Of a stretch of 64,000 nucleotides of DNA, positions 35,655 through 47,285 are shown one piece after another. The notes beneath the pieces were generated by a model that worked only from the letters and a program-made list of their open reading frames with translations, was not told where the DNA came from and searched no databases. Position numbers and translations under genes: made by a program. Source of the DNA: Cristatella mucedo (Eukaryota > Bryozoa > Phylactolaemata > Cristatellidae); contig WPIO01000031.1 in the NCBI GenBank assembly GCA_009760855.2, positions 1,195,001-1,259,000 on the forward strand, given 5' to 3'. Within the stretch, counting starts at the first letter, position 1, and each line of letters opens with the position of its first letter.

Positions 35655-36077
35655 ATGGCACGGCTATTCCCAGCATAGACCGAGTTAAAGAGGTAGCAGA
35701 CCAAAGCAGCCCACTCTACCAAGGCGCCAAGCCAGACCGAAAGTCAGCTGAACGCGATGAACTGAAGCTTAGCCTAGAGGAAGGCGGTGAGCCGGAGCAA
35801 ACACGACCTCAAGGCACCAAGGAGCAAAAACAAGATGTTGGCAGTGAGCAGACAACAAATCAAGAGCTGAGGACTTCCGCCAGAGCTTTGCTGTCGGACA
35901 CGGGCTTTTCCGGTGTTCAACCACTGGCAGCCGTCGTTGATATACGCTCTTCTGACATCAGGACCAGTGGATCTGCAGCCGCCCGGGTGTCGGAGACCGA
36001 GGCGATTTTCACGGATAAACCTAATCAGCAACCTGGAGTTTTACCATCAGAAGATTTAATGGTTCGGAAACTAGCAG
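35655..36077 (+). CDS. Array exon 13, longest single module
   Basis: 423 nt, 141 codons, phase 1-1. Acceptor GTTTCTGTTTGTAG, donor g|GTAAGT. The first 75 residues are strongly charged (Glu, Lys, Arg, Gln, Asp: for example RKSAERDELKLSLEEGGEPE and TKEQKQDVGSEQTT), typical of an extended or coiled segment. The second half is Ser/Ala-rich (SDTGFSGVQPLAAVVDIRSS). No Cys or Trp. It has no ATG-initiated frame in its first 230 bases, so only splice-aware reading shows its full extent. Confidence 0.82.
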
Positions 36078-38134
36078 GTAAGTTTAACTCCTAATTCCTA
36101 AATTTTTGGAATAAAATATCCATGAAAACTCGAGAAAAATGGTCCCTGTAATCTCGTGAGATTTTAGAGTCAACTTTTGCAAAACTCCAAGCACACTCAA
36201 GGGCTATAATCGTAATATTATTAGGACATTTCTGTCGCACCCTCACAGAAATAAATCTATCTCTAGGCATTTTATATGTGTTTCGAAGACGCACTTTCAT
36301 CTATAAGCAATGGTTTATACTATAATGATCTACTTTCCGTCTTGGAGCAGCATTTTATCATGTCTGGTGTGACGCAACTTTGTTCGTAAGTAATCAGTAT
36401 AATTTTCTACTTGCTTACATTGCTTCACATGCGTGAACTCGGACAGGATTAGTTAAAATTTACATACATCGCACCTCCTTGCATTACTTGATGAACTTCT
36501 AAAATAATTACTAGCATCAAGATCTTGTCTGATGCCATAAAGTACTATAGATAATTAGAGTTTATTGGTCTCTTCAAAATGAGAGCATTATTTTCTTAAT
36601 ATCAGGAGTATTTGTACGTCAGGTAACAATAGTTATCCTGCTAATTTGACTCTTAGGACAACAGTGACACCTGAGTACATTTCTACAGGCGGATGTAGCT
36701 TCGAAGATCTGCTTCTCTGTATTGAGGCACTGTATAAAGTGTAAGTCGATGAGGACTTTCTAAAGCTGCTAATGCTTGCGAGGCACATCAATTTGGGCTT
36801 TTAAAGGCAACAACTGCAAGAGCTCTAGACCCGGTGCCAGCAGCTTTTACGTACCTTCAATGCTTTAAACCTAAGACGTCTGAGTCAAGCTACTGATATA
36901 ATTAAGACACGGTTAAAGCATACCCTGGAATTGAAGAATTCGTCGGAGAGCCTTAATGCTAGAGAGAACTTATTTGGCTTTTCACAGCTTTCTACCAGAT
37001 TTGGGGCCTCCCGGGTTATAAACCTTAAACTATCTGCAGCCAGTTTAGACCCGTGGTGCTATAGGTTCCTTGTTGCTCGCAAAATGTTGCTCAAAGGCCG
37101 CATCCTTTATGATTCTCATAATATATGTAGTCAAGAGGATACGGAAGTGTATAGGTGATGAGTGGTTACACTATGAAACCCAGCCTGTCAAGGACATCTT
37201 TACCAATGAAACCATAACGACAAAATGAACTGAAACAAAATTAGGTGGCTGATTCATGCTGATTTAATACTTCCGAAGTCCCAAAAATACACTCATCTAA
37301 AGCTAGTGTGGTCATTTTTGTGTGACTTCAATATAAATATATGCTAACTTTTCATGTTTTTGTTTAGATCCAATATAAAATAAACAACTGATAGTAGTTG
37401 TTCAGATTTTTCCAAAATGTTTGGTAACTATTCAGGTCAATAATACAATGTTTGAGTAAAGTGTGTCAATATTTTAACACTTAAAGTACAGTGAATGTCA
37501 CGTACACCAAGGTTCAAGAATGATTAAAAATGTATCCGTCTGCGTTCTTTGCACTTGAAATTTCTTTTCAAAATACCGAGCGACCAGAAATCATCTGCTG
37601 AGAGTTATCCGCTCGACTGACGTGTGGTCAGGCATTTAAGGGAAGCTGCAAGCGACTCAGAGCCGCATCCCCTTAATGGCTAAGTTTAAGCGAGATTGCA
37701 GTTTACTGTCTTGACTGCAATAGCTGCATAGGGCACTCAATAATTCAACAATGGTCATGAATTATGCAAGCAGCAGTATTATTTGACTTCTTGATTGCCC
37801 CTTCGATGTGGCTACAAGAAACTCCAGGGTGCGGCCAGACCTCAAGCATTCCTGAGGTAGCAAATCATATGAAGACCCTAAGGGGCGTGTTGCTCTGATA
37901 GAGTCCGAATGGCGATTTCTCTAGTTCCGAGAGCTGGGTCGGGGTCCCTTGCTTTCTGTATGGGAACGTGTACATGCTTATATGCGATGGTGAATAAAAT
38001 ACGACTTCATTATGCTCTCTGCTAGAGGCAGAGGCGAATTAACACCATTTTAAGCTTTCGCAGTAAATTGAACCTCTTAAGTAAATCAAATATTCTCAGA
38101 GCGCGTTCTTCATACACTAGACACCGGAGTGGGT
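36078..38134. other. Intron
   Basis: 2-kb intron. A 75-codon frame at 36931 lacks any splice or family support. No transposon recognised. Confidence 0.45.
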
Positions 38135-38318
38135 GGTGCCCTGGATCGTAGCCCAGTGGTAAGGTGCTCGATCGTCGCGACCCGCGATCGTGGGTTATCG
38201 TGGGCCCTCAAGTGGGCGATTCTATATACCGCCCACTGCATTCGGCGGGGACAGCCTTTAAGGGTCTTCTTCTTCCACATTTTAAGCTTGGCTGTTAAAT
38301 CAGCTAACATTTTCTATC
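38135..38318 (+). mobile_element. tRNA-derived SINE (type 1)
   Basis: Plus-strand. A-box region TAGCCCAGTGGTAAGGTGC, body GGGCGATTCTATATACCGCC..TGCATTCGGCGGGGACAGCC, tail GTTAAATCAGCTAAC. Confidence 0.7.
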
Positions 38319-38504
38319 TAGAAGTTTTACATCAGGGCCATTATTTAACTGTGCAGATGGTTAATTGAAAAATACGATGATTTGGAGAGGCAAACTTAGA
38401 TAGGCATCTAATCTCCAAACTATAGGGGGGCCTGATATAATTTTTCACGTTGTCACAGACGTGCTGGCCTTTTAATGGCAGCAAACCGGGGTTTTTCCTA
38501 TCGA

Positions 38505-38700
38505 CACAGTCGCATGCGGCCACTAACCACACTTACATGCTGACCCTGTGTTTGTCACAATAACCACGTTAGTTTTGTTGTTTGTCAAGCGTGATACCAT
38601 TCACCACTCGATCGTGTTTCCTTTTCAGCAAATGTAAAGCACCCAGAAATAGATCGAGTTCTCTGAGAGCGATTTATCAAGCGTATTGTTATTATTACTC
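38505..38700 (+). mobile_element. LINE family A, 3' UTR fragment
   Basis: Plus-strand fragment from the GCATGCGGCCACTAACCACA block through AAATGTAAAGCACCCAGAAA to a TTATT tail. Confidence 0.75.
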
Positions 38701-40015
38701 TGTCTGCAAATCCCAGAAAAGATTTTCATGACCTCCATGGCACCAATAGAGATGGTTAAATGACTTGATGCTCTGGATAGCATCAATCTCGGAGAGCATT
38801 GTCCACATGAAGACCACCTGGCCGTAAGAAATCGCTGGATATTGAATAGAGAATATAAATAAATATAGAGAAAATTGCTATATATTTCTCGGCAGCTAGC
38901 CGGACGCCGCCCCTTTCTTCGGGGCTACCTGTGCCGCGCATAGTAAAGACTGATTAGCGAAGGCAGCCACTTCGAATTTCATATCTTTAATGAAACTTTG
39001 CCGTGGCGTGTTGGTGTTTCGGTCTCTGCGAGAACAGTCGGGATTTCGCCACTCACGTGTCTTACTTTATTTAAGCAATCGCCAGATCATCTCGCCTTTC
39101 ATTCTAGTTACTAGCTGTGAGCAAAAATGCCCCATCGGGGACCATATAGGCAGTCCATGTCGGCTCCATAAAAATAATGATATCGTTCATTCCTTAGCGT
39201 ATCGCATGTACTGTGATATTTCCTGCTATTTCGGTTCGGTCGTTCAACTAACATGAGCAATCACGGTGCCTATATAGTGTCCAGCGCCAGGCTGTGGCTT
39301 CAATGGGCAGCTCCAATAGAAAATGTCAACAACCGTTAAAATCTGTAACTAAATTTGAGGGGCGATTTTATTTTAATTGACCCGTATATATTCCATTGGT
39401 TTACATTAAACTATGTTTTCTTAGCTATAGGTTGAAATAACCCGGTTCTCGCAAAACCAAAGATAGTATACGTTTGTATTCCAATTAGCTTGTTTTCATA
39501 GGATGGGGTGTGTACAGTCGATATGTAACACACATAAAGTATTCTGAACAAGTTGGAAAATAGAGGTTCTATGCAGTCCTCTATATCAAGCGTCGGCTAA
39601 AATACAGACTAAACAACATGGTTTATATTGTACATGCTCTGTGAATGTAAAATTCATTAGCAAGCCAAATCCAGAAATATTAAGAGAAAATAAAATATAA
39701 ATTTAATAGGCAGTTGTCGCTTGCCGAAACACTTGACTTATGCAGTGTATTGCATGTACAACACAGACTAATGTTTATATTTGTAAAGCATCAGCAATGG
39801 CTTGAATTTTCCCCATGAAACTCGTGAATACTACCATCTTATAAATGCACTGAATTTTTCTGACTAGATGAAAGTGCCATAGCTTTAAGTACACTTTTGC
39901 TGGCAAAAAATGCACCTGTTATTGTACGATGCGGTAGTTTGTACTGGAGAATGGAGTGAGTGCAAACTTGTCAGATTTAATAAGTGAATATAACGCTTCC
40001 TTTTTCTGTTGTTAG
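38701..40015. other. Intron
   Basis: Nothing recognised before the strong acceptor at 40015. Confidence 0.45.
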
Positions 40016-40222
40016 ATGACCCACCTTTCTGTAATGCCGGATCAGTCCCAGCAAAATGTGCTAGATAAAAGTTGCAAAAAAGAGGCGAAATCAATTTGTT
40101 CACAAGAAACAGAGCCAATGGAGAAATGTTTAATCTCTGAACTAAAAGTGAATGGCATCGATCATGGTATTCAGGCATTCATATGGAGAAATTTAGCTGT
40201 TGAATAGAATTTGACACTCCTA
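40016..40222 (+). pseudogene. Candidate array exon 14, probably decayed
   Basis: A strong acceptor (CCTTTTTCTGTTGTTAG) and a donor-like a|GTAAGA bound 207 nt, divisible by three. Read in phase 1 it stops after 17 codons (TAA at 40066). In the next frame it is open for 63 codons (EAKSICSQETEPMEKC). Either a decayed exon, one in a different phase, or chance. It lies 144 bases from the next good exon, unusually close for this array. Confidence 0.3.
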
Positions 40223-40366
40223 GTAAGAATTCCAGGCTACGAGTCTTACCCATTTAGCATCAAGTGGCAATCGTGTAAATAATAATCAATATTTTCACAG
40301 CGCGATTTCACCACATTCGGGGTATTCGGTGCTACGAATAATATGTGAGTTACTTGAACGTTTTAG

Positions 40367-40699
40367 CAACGTCCGAAGATAAATTAGGCACCAGAACAAA
40401 AGCAACTCTTGCTATTGCTAGCTTGCACGAGAGCGAGCACACTGGACTAGCTCTTCAGTACGATTCAGCGGCTCCACTGCAGGTGCACTCGGCAATCGAT
40501 CAAGATGTGACAATAGAAAAACCACTACTAGCCGACGTTTCAGAGAGACAACTAACTCGTCAAATTCAACACACCAGTACAATTAAAATTTCAGCAGCCG
40601 ATAAAGCAGGGGTTGCAGCACAGGATTTGCAGCAGGCCACGAGTGTTCAGCTCTCTCAAAAGGCAGCTGATATAGACTCTACAATCAAGCCTCTTTCGT
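40367..40699 (+). CDS. Array exon 15
   Basis: 333 nt, 111 codons, phase 1-1. Acceptor TTGAACGTTTTAG, donor t|GTAAGT. It starts TSEDKLGTRTKATLAIASLH, has PLQVHSAIDQDVTIEKPLL in the middle, and ends AADKAGVAAQDLQQATSVQL and STIKPLS. The length equals that of exons 1 and 7, although sequence similarity is marginal. Cys only at the split junction codon. No Trp. Confidence 0.8.
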
Positions 40700-41543
40700 G
40701 TAAGTATTTCCGTGTATTTAGAAAGCTATGTAATTTGCAGTTTTTCATTTACATCGAAAGGATCACACAAAAGCACTGTCACGATTTGTCTTTGTCCTAG
40801 ATGAAGCTCAACCCTAATAATGTCTGGGCACATGGTTCTGGACCTTTGAGATCTTACACTGAGTGAAATTTTTATTAACCGTAGTTACTGGCCATAAGTT
40901 ACCGGAGGAAATGCCTACAGTGATATTGAAATACTTCTTAAGAATGGTCACAAATTAGGTCATACGAGAGAACCATAGACTATATTTACAAGTGATAATT
41001 ATCGCTTACAGTTATCGGCTAGTGTAGTTACCGTGATAGTACACGGCTGTATACGAGATCCTTTAATAGGCACCTCATATAAAACGCATCTTGGTAACAG
41101 CCTTAGTTCCAAGACTGTTGCAAGCTTAGTTCGTGCTGTAGGCTGTTGCAAGCTTAGTTCATGCTTGAGCATTACTCAAAAGAACTATACAAGCTGATTT
41201 TAAGCTTTTCATCTTTAAAAAGGGCCGTGGATAATTACTGTTGACAAACAAAAGAGTGATGCTTTAATTTCCAGTTATAATAGCCTGGGTTTAATTCTAG
41301 CTAACAAAATCAATTGACCGACAGTTTCAAATACTGTGCATTTCTCGTAAAACGATAGTATGCAAGTCTAGGCACCGTAATAAGCGTTTTCTAATAGTTT
41401 TAAATATCCTCTGCAGTCTTTGCAATTACTATCATCTCGATGAAAAGTTTACTGACTTTGTTTGATGATAGCACAGTTGGATATGTCAGACAACGCAGAG
41501 AGAGGAAGAGAGAGACGGACAGACGGATGAACCTACATTAAGA
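40700..41543. other. Intron
   Basis: Contains a small direct repeat (CTGTTGCAAGCTTAGTTC at about 41117 and 41143) and a GACGGACAGACGGA microsatellite-like run just before the LINE. Confidence 0.5.
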
Positions 41544-41986
41544 TAAAAACCGAACTGCTGCTCATAGGACACGGTGAGCGTGTGTCTGGATTAAAAGGCT
41601 TTGCTCTTCAAATAGGTGCTGCTGTTGTGGACCATCACCACGCACTCAAAATTTAGGTGTCATTTTTTACGGCTGCCAACATTTTAAAACCTTCATTCAG
41701 AAGTATGCTTCTACAGCTAGCCATCACGTTCGATCCCTGTCCTAGATTAGGGGCTGTCTTTCACAGTGGCTTGCAAAAAATTTAACTAGCTCCTTAGTTC
41801 TGTCTCGGCTTGACTATTGTAATTCCCTTTTAGCTGTACTACCAAAGAAAGCAATAAGGCCACTGCAGCTGGCTGTAAATATGGCTTCAAGGCGAGTCTT
41901 CAAGTCCCAGAGGTTTGAGCACGTGTCTCCTTTGCTAAAAGAGCTAGGATATATGCTGGTTGATCAACGGATACAGGACAAAGTTC
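41544..41986 (+). mobile_element. LINE family B, part 1 (split by the palindrome)
   Basis: Plus-strand. From KTELLLIGH through the region before KVL-TLTHKA. It stops exactly at the palindrome boundary and resumes at 44668. Confidence 0.85.
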
Positions 41987-43313
41987 TGTAGCGCCCGGCT
42001 GGCTTTGGCTGAATTTTAGCACGAACAAGAGCTGTTCGGCGGCGGGCTAGAGCCCCTTTGTCCTGGAGCAGTGAGCCAGAGAGGAGCGTCAGTGCGGTTA
42101 GAGAGGAAGCGCTTAGGAGCAGGCCAGGAAGCTCTGAGACGAGCGGCGGCGATTCGGCCTTTAGAATTGGCCCGATACTCGCGGAAGCTGCTGATAGATA
42201 TTGGCTGGCCTGTCAACCCCCGCCTTCCCTCTTCCCAAGAAAGAAGCGTCTGGAACCCATTCGCCATTCAAGCTGGACGGAGGTGCCCTGCCAGTGGCCT
42301 GGGAACGGTAGTCATTCCTTTCTGTAATGGGCCAAGGTGTCCGGGCCCAATACCACTAAGCTCTTGCCCATTGTTCCAGCTAGGTATTTAAGAGTCGAGC
42401 GACGCTCGCTCTTGGCCTCGTGTCTTTTGCCTCGTGTCTTTTGTCTTTGGTCCGGCTCTGCGCCTCGACGCCGTCGGGCACTCGTTTCTCTAAAAGCGAG
42501 GGAGGAGGGCGGGCTGTTCGCCAGCGATTGACGGAACAGGACGAGACAGCTCTAGGAGGATTCGGTGGAACCCCACCGAACACGGTCGTATCGCGCCCGA
42601 GCTGGCATTTTGTGTGTTCATTCGTGTTTTGTGTTTCTTTTGTGTCGTGTGTGTGCGCGCTAGCACGTGCTCTCGGCATAGGGATTTGCCGGCGCGAGCT
42701 AGGCGTAGTTGGCGTGTGTGGAGCTCTAGTTCACCGGGTAGGGTTTAGGCTCCGGGTCGCGCTTCAGTGTGGAGAAGTATTTCCTCCGCAGGAGTGCTTG
42801 AGTTGGCGTGTGTGGAGTATTCCGGTCGCACTGGTGGGAAACCGAGTTCTAGTTCACCGGGTAGGGTTTAGACTCCGGTTCGCACTTCAGTGTGGAGAAG
42901 GACTCCCTCCGCTCGAGTGTTTAAGTTGGCGTGTTTGGGGTATTCCCTCGGCGCAGGTGGGAACGGATTCCTAGTTCACCGGTTAGGGTTTAGGGTCCGG
43001 GTCGCGCTTAGTGTGGAGGAGTATTCCCTCCGCAAGAGTGTTGAACGTGCGAGGAGTGTGGAGATAAAGCTGAACTAGACGCGCAGCGACTTTGTGCGCT
43101 TGCGAATAAAGTTCAGTAAAATCCCCAATTTGTGTGTCTTGCTTCCAATTCACGCCGCGGACTCACGACCCCTTTTAGTAACAGTAAGCAGGTCAGCGCC
43201 AGAAACGCTCGTTTCTTGGCGGCCTGCTGATTGCGCGTAGGCGCGCACCGAACGGCATTAGGCGATAGGCTACGCCGCTAGGTAAGCGGCAGGTCAAGCT
43301 TACCCCGCCGAGC
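41987..43313 (+). repeat. LTR, plus orientation, 3' end missing
   Basis: Left arm. It lacks the last 13 bases (CTTCGGCGTTACA) present in the opposite LTR. It contains a TATTTAAG promoter-like box at 42385-42392 and AATAAA at 43105-43110. Three degenerate tandem units starting TTGGCGTG lie at 42709, 42803 and 42926 (about 94-123 bases each). Open frames here reflect GC-rich composition and are mirrored in the other arm. Confidence 0.85.
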
Positions 43314-43325
43314 GTTCGGGCGCCA
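43314..43325 (-). promoter_or_regulatory. Primer-binding site at the palindrome axis
   Basis: Read on the minus strand, TGGCGCCCGAAC follows the LTR 3' end (GGCGTTACA) after TTT. This is the start of the primer-binding site class that pairs with a lysine-tRNA 3' end, as known for many retroelements. Here it runs into an inverted LTR instead of a leader and gag. Confidence 0.8.
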
Positions 43326-43328
43326 AAA

Positions 43329-44667
43329 TGTAACGCCGAAGGCTCGGCGGGGTAAGCTTGACCTGCCGCTTACCTAGCGGCGTAGCCTATCGCCTAATGC
43401 CGTTCGGTGCGCGCCTACGCGCAATCAGCAGGCCGCCAAGAAACGAGCGTTTCTGGCGCTGACCTGCTTACTGTTACTAAAAGGGGTCGTGAGTCCGCGG
43501 CGTGAATTGGAAGCAAGACACACAAATTGGGGATTTTACTGAACTTTATTCGCAAGCGCACAAAGTCGCTGCGCGTCTAGTTCAGCTTTATCTCCACACT
43601 CCTCGCACGTTCAACACTCTTGCGGAGGGAATACTCCTCCACATTAAGCGCGACCCGGACCCTAAGCCCTAACCGGTGAACTAGGAATCCGTTCCCACCT
43701 GCGCCGAGGGAATACCCCAAACACGCCAACTTAAACACTCGAGCGGAGGGAGTCCTTCTCCACACTGAAGTGCGAACCGGAGTCTAAACCCTACCCGGTG
43801 AACTAGAACTCGGTTCCCACCAGTGCGACCGGAATACTCCACACACGCCAACTCAAGCACTCCTGCGGAGGAAATACTTCTCCACACTGAAGCGCGACCC
43901 GGAGCCTAAACCCTACCCGGTGAACTAGAGCTCCACACACGCCAACTACGCCTAGCTCGCGCCGGCAAATCCCTATGCCGAGAGCACGTGCTAGCGCGCA
44001 CACACACGACACAAAAGAAACACAAAACACGAATGAACACACAAAATGCCAGCTCGGGCGCGATACGACCGTGTTCGGTGGGGTTCCACCGAATCCTCCT
44101 AGAGCTGTCTCGTCCTGTTCCGTCAATCGCTGGCGAACAGCCCGCCCTCCTCCCTCGCTTTTAGAGAAACGAGTGCCCGACGGCGTCGAGGCGCAGAGCC
44201 GGACCAAAGACAAAAGACACGAGGCAAAAGACACGAGGCCAAGAGCGAGCGTCGCTCGACTCTTAAATACCTAGCTGGAACAATGGGCAAGAGCTTAGTG
44301 GTATTGGGCCCGGACACCTTGGCCCATTACAGAAAGGAATGACTACCGTTCCCAGGCCACTGGCAGGGCACCTCCGTCCAGCTTGAATGGCGAATGGGTT
44401 CCAGACGCTTCTTTCTTGGGAAGAGGGAAGGCGGGGGTTGACAGGCCAGCCAATATCTATCAGCAGCTTCCGCGAGTATCGGGCCAATTCTAAAGGCCGA
44501 ATCGCCGCCGCTCGTCTCAGAGCTTCCTGGCCTGCTCCTAAGCGCTTCCTCTCTAACCGCACTGACGCTCCTCTCTGGCTCACTGCTCCAGGACAAAGGG
44601 GCTCTAGCCCGCCGCCGAACAGCTCTTGTTCGCGCTAAAATTCAGCCAAAGCCAGCCGGGCGCTACA
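43329..44667 (-). repeat. LTR, minus orientation, complete
   Basis: 1,339 bp, TGTAGCGCC...GGCGTTACA, with TG...CA ends and short imperfect terminal inverted repeats. It carries the same promoter-like box, AATAAA and three tandem units as the left arm, in mirror order. Confidence 0.88.
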
Positions 44668-45146
44668 GTTCTTATGCTGACCCACAAGGCCCACCACGGC
44701 TTGGTTCCATCGTAACTAGCTGAACAGCTGCCCCAGTTTCAGCCTCCTCGTGCCCTCAGGTCTTGTATGGACAATAAATTAGCTGTTCTATTCCTCCACT
44801 TAAAGACCGTTGACGACAGAAGATTCAGCTCTGCAGATCCTAGACTGTGGAACTCACTTCCAAAATTCTTAGGCAACGACAACTTATCTCCTGCTTCCGA
44901 TTATGGCTCGTCCTTTCCAGCGGTCCTGAGCTGCTACTTCCATGCTTCACACTACCACGACTGCACTCCATACTCTTCTATGCTTCCCACTATCTATTTG
45001 TTGCATGAGACGAAGTCTGTTGACTACCGAATGAGTACTGCAAGCCGCTCATGCTGTGATTGGGCTATACAAAACTCTCTTGCGTAACACCCACATAGTC
45101 TTTATGGCTTTGTGCAGTTCCATGCGGAGATGCATTACATTACATT
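44668..45146 (+). mobile_element. LINE family B, part 2
   Basis: Begins with the duplicated GTTC, continues TTATGCTGACCCACAAGGC (LTHKA), and runs through the ORF2 C-terminus (LWNSLPKFL) to the GGGCTATACAAAACTCTC 3' end and a CATTA-repeat tail. Removing the palindrome and one GTTC rejoins the LINE. Confidence 0.88.
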
Positions 45147-45190
45147 ACGGATGGACGGACGGACGGACACATAGACAGACAGAGGCGAAG
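45147..45190. repeat. GGAC/AGAC microsatellite
   Basis: Short tetranucleotide-like run following the LINE tail. Confidence 0.7.
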
Positions 45191-45318
45191 ACAGATATGA
45201 AGAGAGAAATGAATCCGGGTATTTTCCATTCATGGTTAACTAGACCAGGTGTCGGAGCTCTTCTCGGAGGGTTCTTAGACCTGCGCCTGTCGTTAGAGGT
45301 GGCTTCCTGATCTTTCAG

Positions 45319-45618
45319 CTGCCCTTCTGGCCAAGACTCGGACCGATGACCACATACCTGTGGCCATCAGTACTCAGCAAACAGGTCGAACGGTATTTGG
45401 CAGTCAGCAGACCATTCACCTCGATAAATCGTTGGCCGATGACGTCGCTCGACCCATCGAAATCGCTGCTGGCTCTGCAGACAAACCTCAAGATATGAGT
45501 GACATCTCTGCGGCCGCCATTTTAACCTCACACGAACCAGTTACAGTAAAAGTGATTAACCATGTTCAGCTTGGTAAAGAAACCAGCATTCAATTGGGTA
45601 CAATTCAGCATATACCAG
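45319..45618 (+). CDS. Array exon 16
   Basis: 300 nt, 100 codons, phase 1-1. Acceptor CCTGATCTTTCAG, donor g|GTAACT. It has TGRTVFGSQQTIHLDKSLAD near residues 24-43, then SDISAAAILTSHEPVTVKV. This aligns with exon 19 at 51628 (TSRPVFTAAERS-HTDKSL, then VVSAAS), so the two are paralogous modules 6.3 kb apart. No Cys or Trp. Confidence 0.8.
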
Positions 45619-46604
45619 GTAACTCCTATTCGATGATAAGTCCCATAATGGAGTGCTAGTGGGTTACTGATTTTATCTCTCCAGTCAAATAGATAAACTC
45701 GAGCAGAGCTTATTCATAACCACATTTTGGGTGTTTCGTGGCCTCTAATTTTAGTTAGTGTACCCGCCGGGTCGATTTCCTTATATCAAGATATTAGACA
45801 CGTCACAAAACCTATTGCTTGCCCAACTGTCAGCTCGATGATGTTGCATCCAAAGTTTTGCTAACGCTAACTTACATTTGGCTATTGTAACTGTGGCCAC
45901 TGGGATTTCAAAGAACTGAGGGGCTTCCCCTGACACCGTTTTCGTCTGTAGCTTTTTTCGTTAGTCAAACACGCTTATAAGCATCTACGTATTTCTTTGG
46001 TTAGTTAACTCTAATGCATCGTACAGCATGAATGTTTGCTTTTCTTGGGTACCCACGGATGTGAACTTTAATTGATCCAGGTCAGGAGAGTGGCTTTTTA
46101 TGAGGTCGTAGTTTCTGGAGCTTTGCCCAGGGTAGAAGAAGTCGTCATATTTTGCCTCTTATTTTCTAGAAAAAGATAGCAAAAGCAAACAGGCTTTAAG
46201 AATCAGCACCGCCGGCTGCGATAGTCGGAGAAAACTGTAAAGTCCATGACGGACTGATTTAATTGGATTTATTACATACAGTCGTGTGCAGGAGCTTGAG
46301 GTTCCGTAAAGCTGACTTCAATTTGACTGCATCGTGTTGAGGAGTACTCTGTAATCGGTGCTAGGACTATTGTTGCTGATCGTACTAGCTGATTTAGAAA
46401 TTTTGGGCCTTGTCATTACATAATGCATACGACAAGCATTTAAGCTCCTCGAAGGGATTCATAGCGGTCAATAAGGAGAAGCGCATTAACTACGACCATT
46501 AATTTCGGGCAGCCCGCCTTCGAACACAAAAATTCTCTAGGCTCTACCTCAATTTTGTCACTGATGCAGCCAGTTATTTGTATTAGCACGTTAGAATAAT
46601 AATA
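45619..46604. other. Intron
   Basis: AT-rich, no feature recognised. Confidence 0.45.
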
Positions 46605-46885
46605 ATATTATTATTAATATTAATAATGCACTTGATAAAGCGTTCTCAGATAACTCAATCTCTTTCTAGGCGCTTTACATTTGCTGCAAAGGGAAACGCG
46701 ATTTAATCGTGAGTAATATCATGCTTGATAAACAGCATGAACAACGTGGTTAGGGGTGACATGCACAGGGTAAGCATGCAAATGTGGTTAGTGGCAGCAT
46801 GCACAGTGTCAGTAGGCATAAGCACATGAAGGATGAATCACAGAGACCCACTAAATGCTGTACTAAATAGGCGTGTTTTTAAAAA
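46605..46885 (-). mobile_element. LINE family A, 3' UTR fragment
   Basis: Minus-strand AAT tail at 46605, then the GCGCTTTACATTTGCTGC block (inverted) and UTR up to TAGGCGTGTTTTT. Confidence 0.8.
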
Positions 46886-47240
46886 TACAACTCACTCGAT
46901 TAAAGGCCCTCAGAGAACTCAGGTGCTTTACATTTTCTGCAAAGGAAGCACGATCGGGTGGTTAGTGGTAGCATGTTCAATTAAAAAACAAGAAGAACAT
47001 GGTCATGGGTGACATGAACAGGGTCAGCACCCAAGTGTAGTTAGTGGCAGCATGCGCAATGTCAGCACCCATAAGCACATAAAGGACGAATCACAGGGAC
47101 CCACTAAATGCTGCGATGAATAGGTGCGTTTTTAGTTTCTTTATAAATGTGGTCAGGTCAGGGAATGCCGGGACGCGAGTCGGGAGTGAGTTCCAGGCTT
47201 TGGGAGCATAGAACCAAAGGCAGGGTCTAAAAAGGATTTG
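46886..47240 (-). mobile_element. LINE family A, second 3' fragment in tandem
   Basis: A separate minus-strand copy, more decayed. It restarts at the tail module (GCCCTCAGAGAACTCAGGTGC) and reaches the ORF2 C-terminus (CCAGGCTTTGGGAGCATAG). Confidence 0.75.
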
Positions 47241-47247
47241 AGGATAG

Positions 47248-47285
47248 TGAGCCGTGACGGCACTCTAGGTAAGGCGCTTGATTAA
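47248..47285 (+). mobile_element. SINE type 1, head fragment
   Basis: AGTGAGCCGTGACGGCACTC and TAGGTAAGGCGCTTG match the head of the copy at 24826. Only about 38 bases remain. Confidence 0.5.

Larger units (their letters stand above)
41987..44667. mobile_element. LTR-PBS-inverted LTR palindromic insertion
   Basis: 2,681 bp. The arms (41987-43313 and 43342-44667) are reverse complements with only a few substitutions and one 1-base indel (a GGGAAACC/GGGAACC difference near 42838). Both outer ends read TGTAGCGCCCGG inward. A 28-base axis (43314-43341) holds a primer-binding site and the only complete LTR 3' end. The 4-bp GTTC flanks both sides (41983-41986, 44668-44671). No gag or pol is present. 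The insertion is GC-rich against its surroundings, and the near identity of the arms implies recent insertion or conversion. Confidence 0.9.

Noticed and set aside
36931-37158. 75-codon plus-strand frame
   Set aside because: No family match, no convincing splice sites, isolated in a 2-kb intron.
42337-44317. Several 60-184-codon open frames in the palindrome, repeated on both strands
   Set aside because: They lie within GC-rich LTR sequence, mirror each other across the axis, and resemble no protein family.
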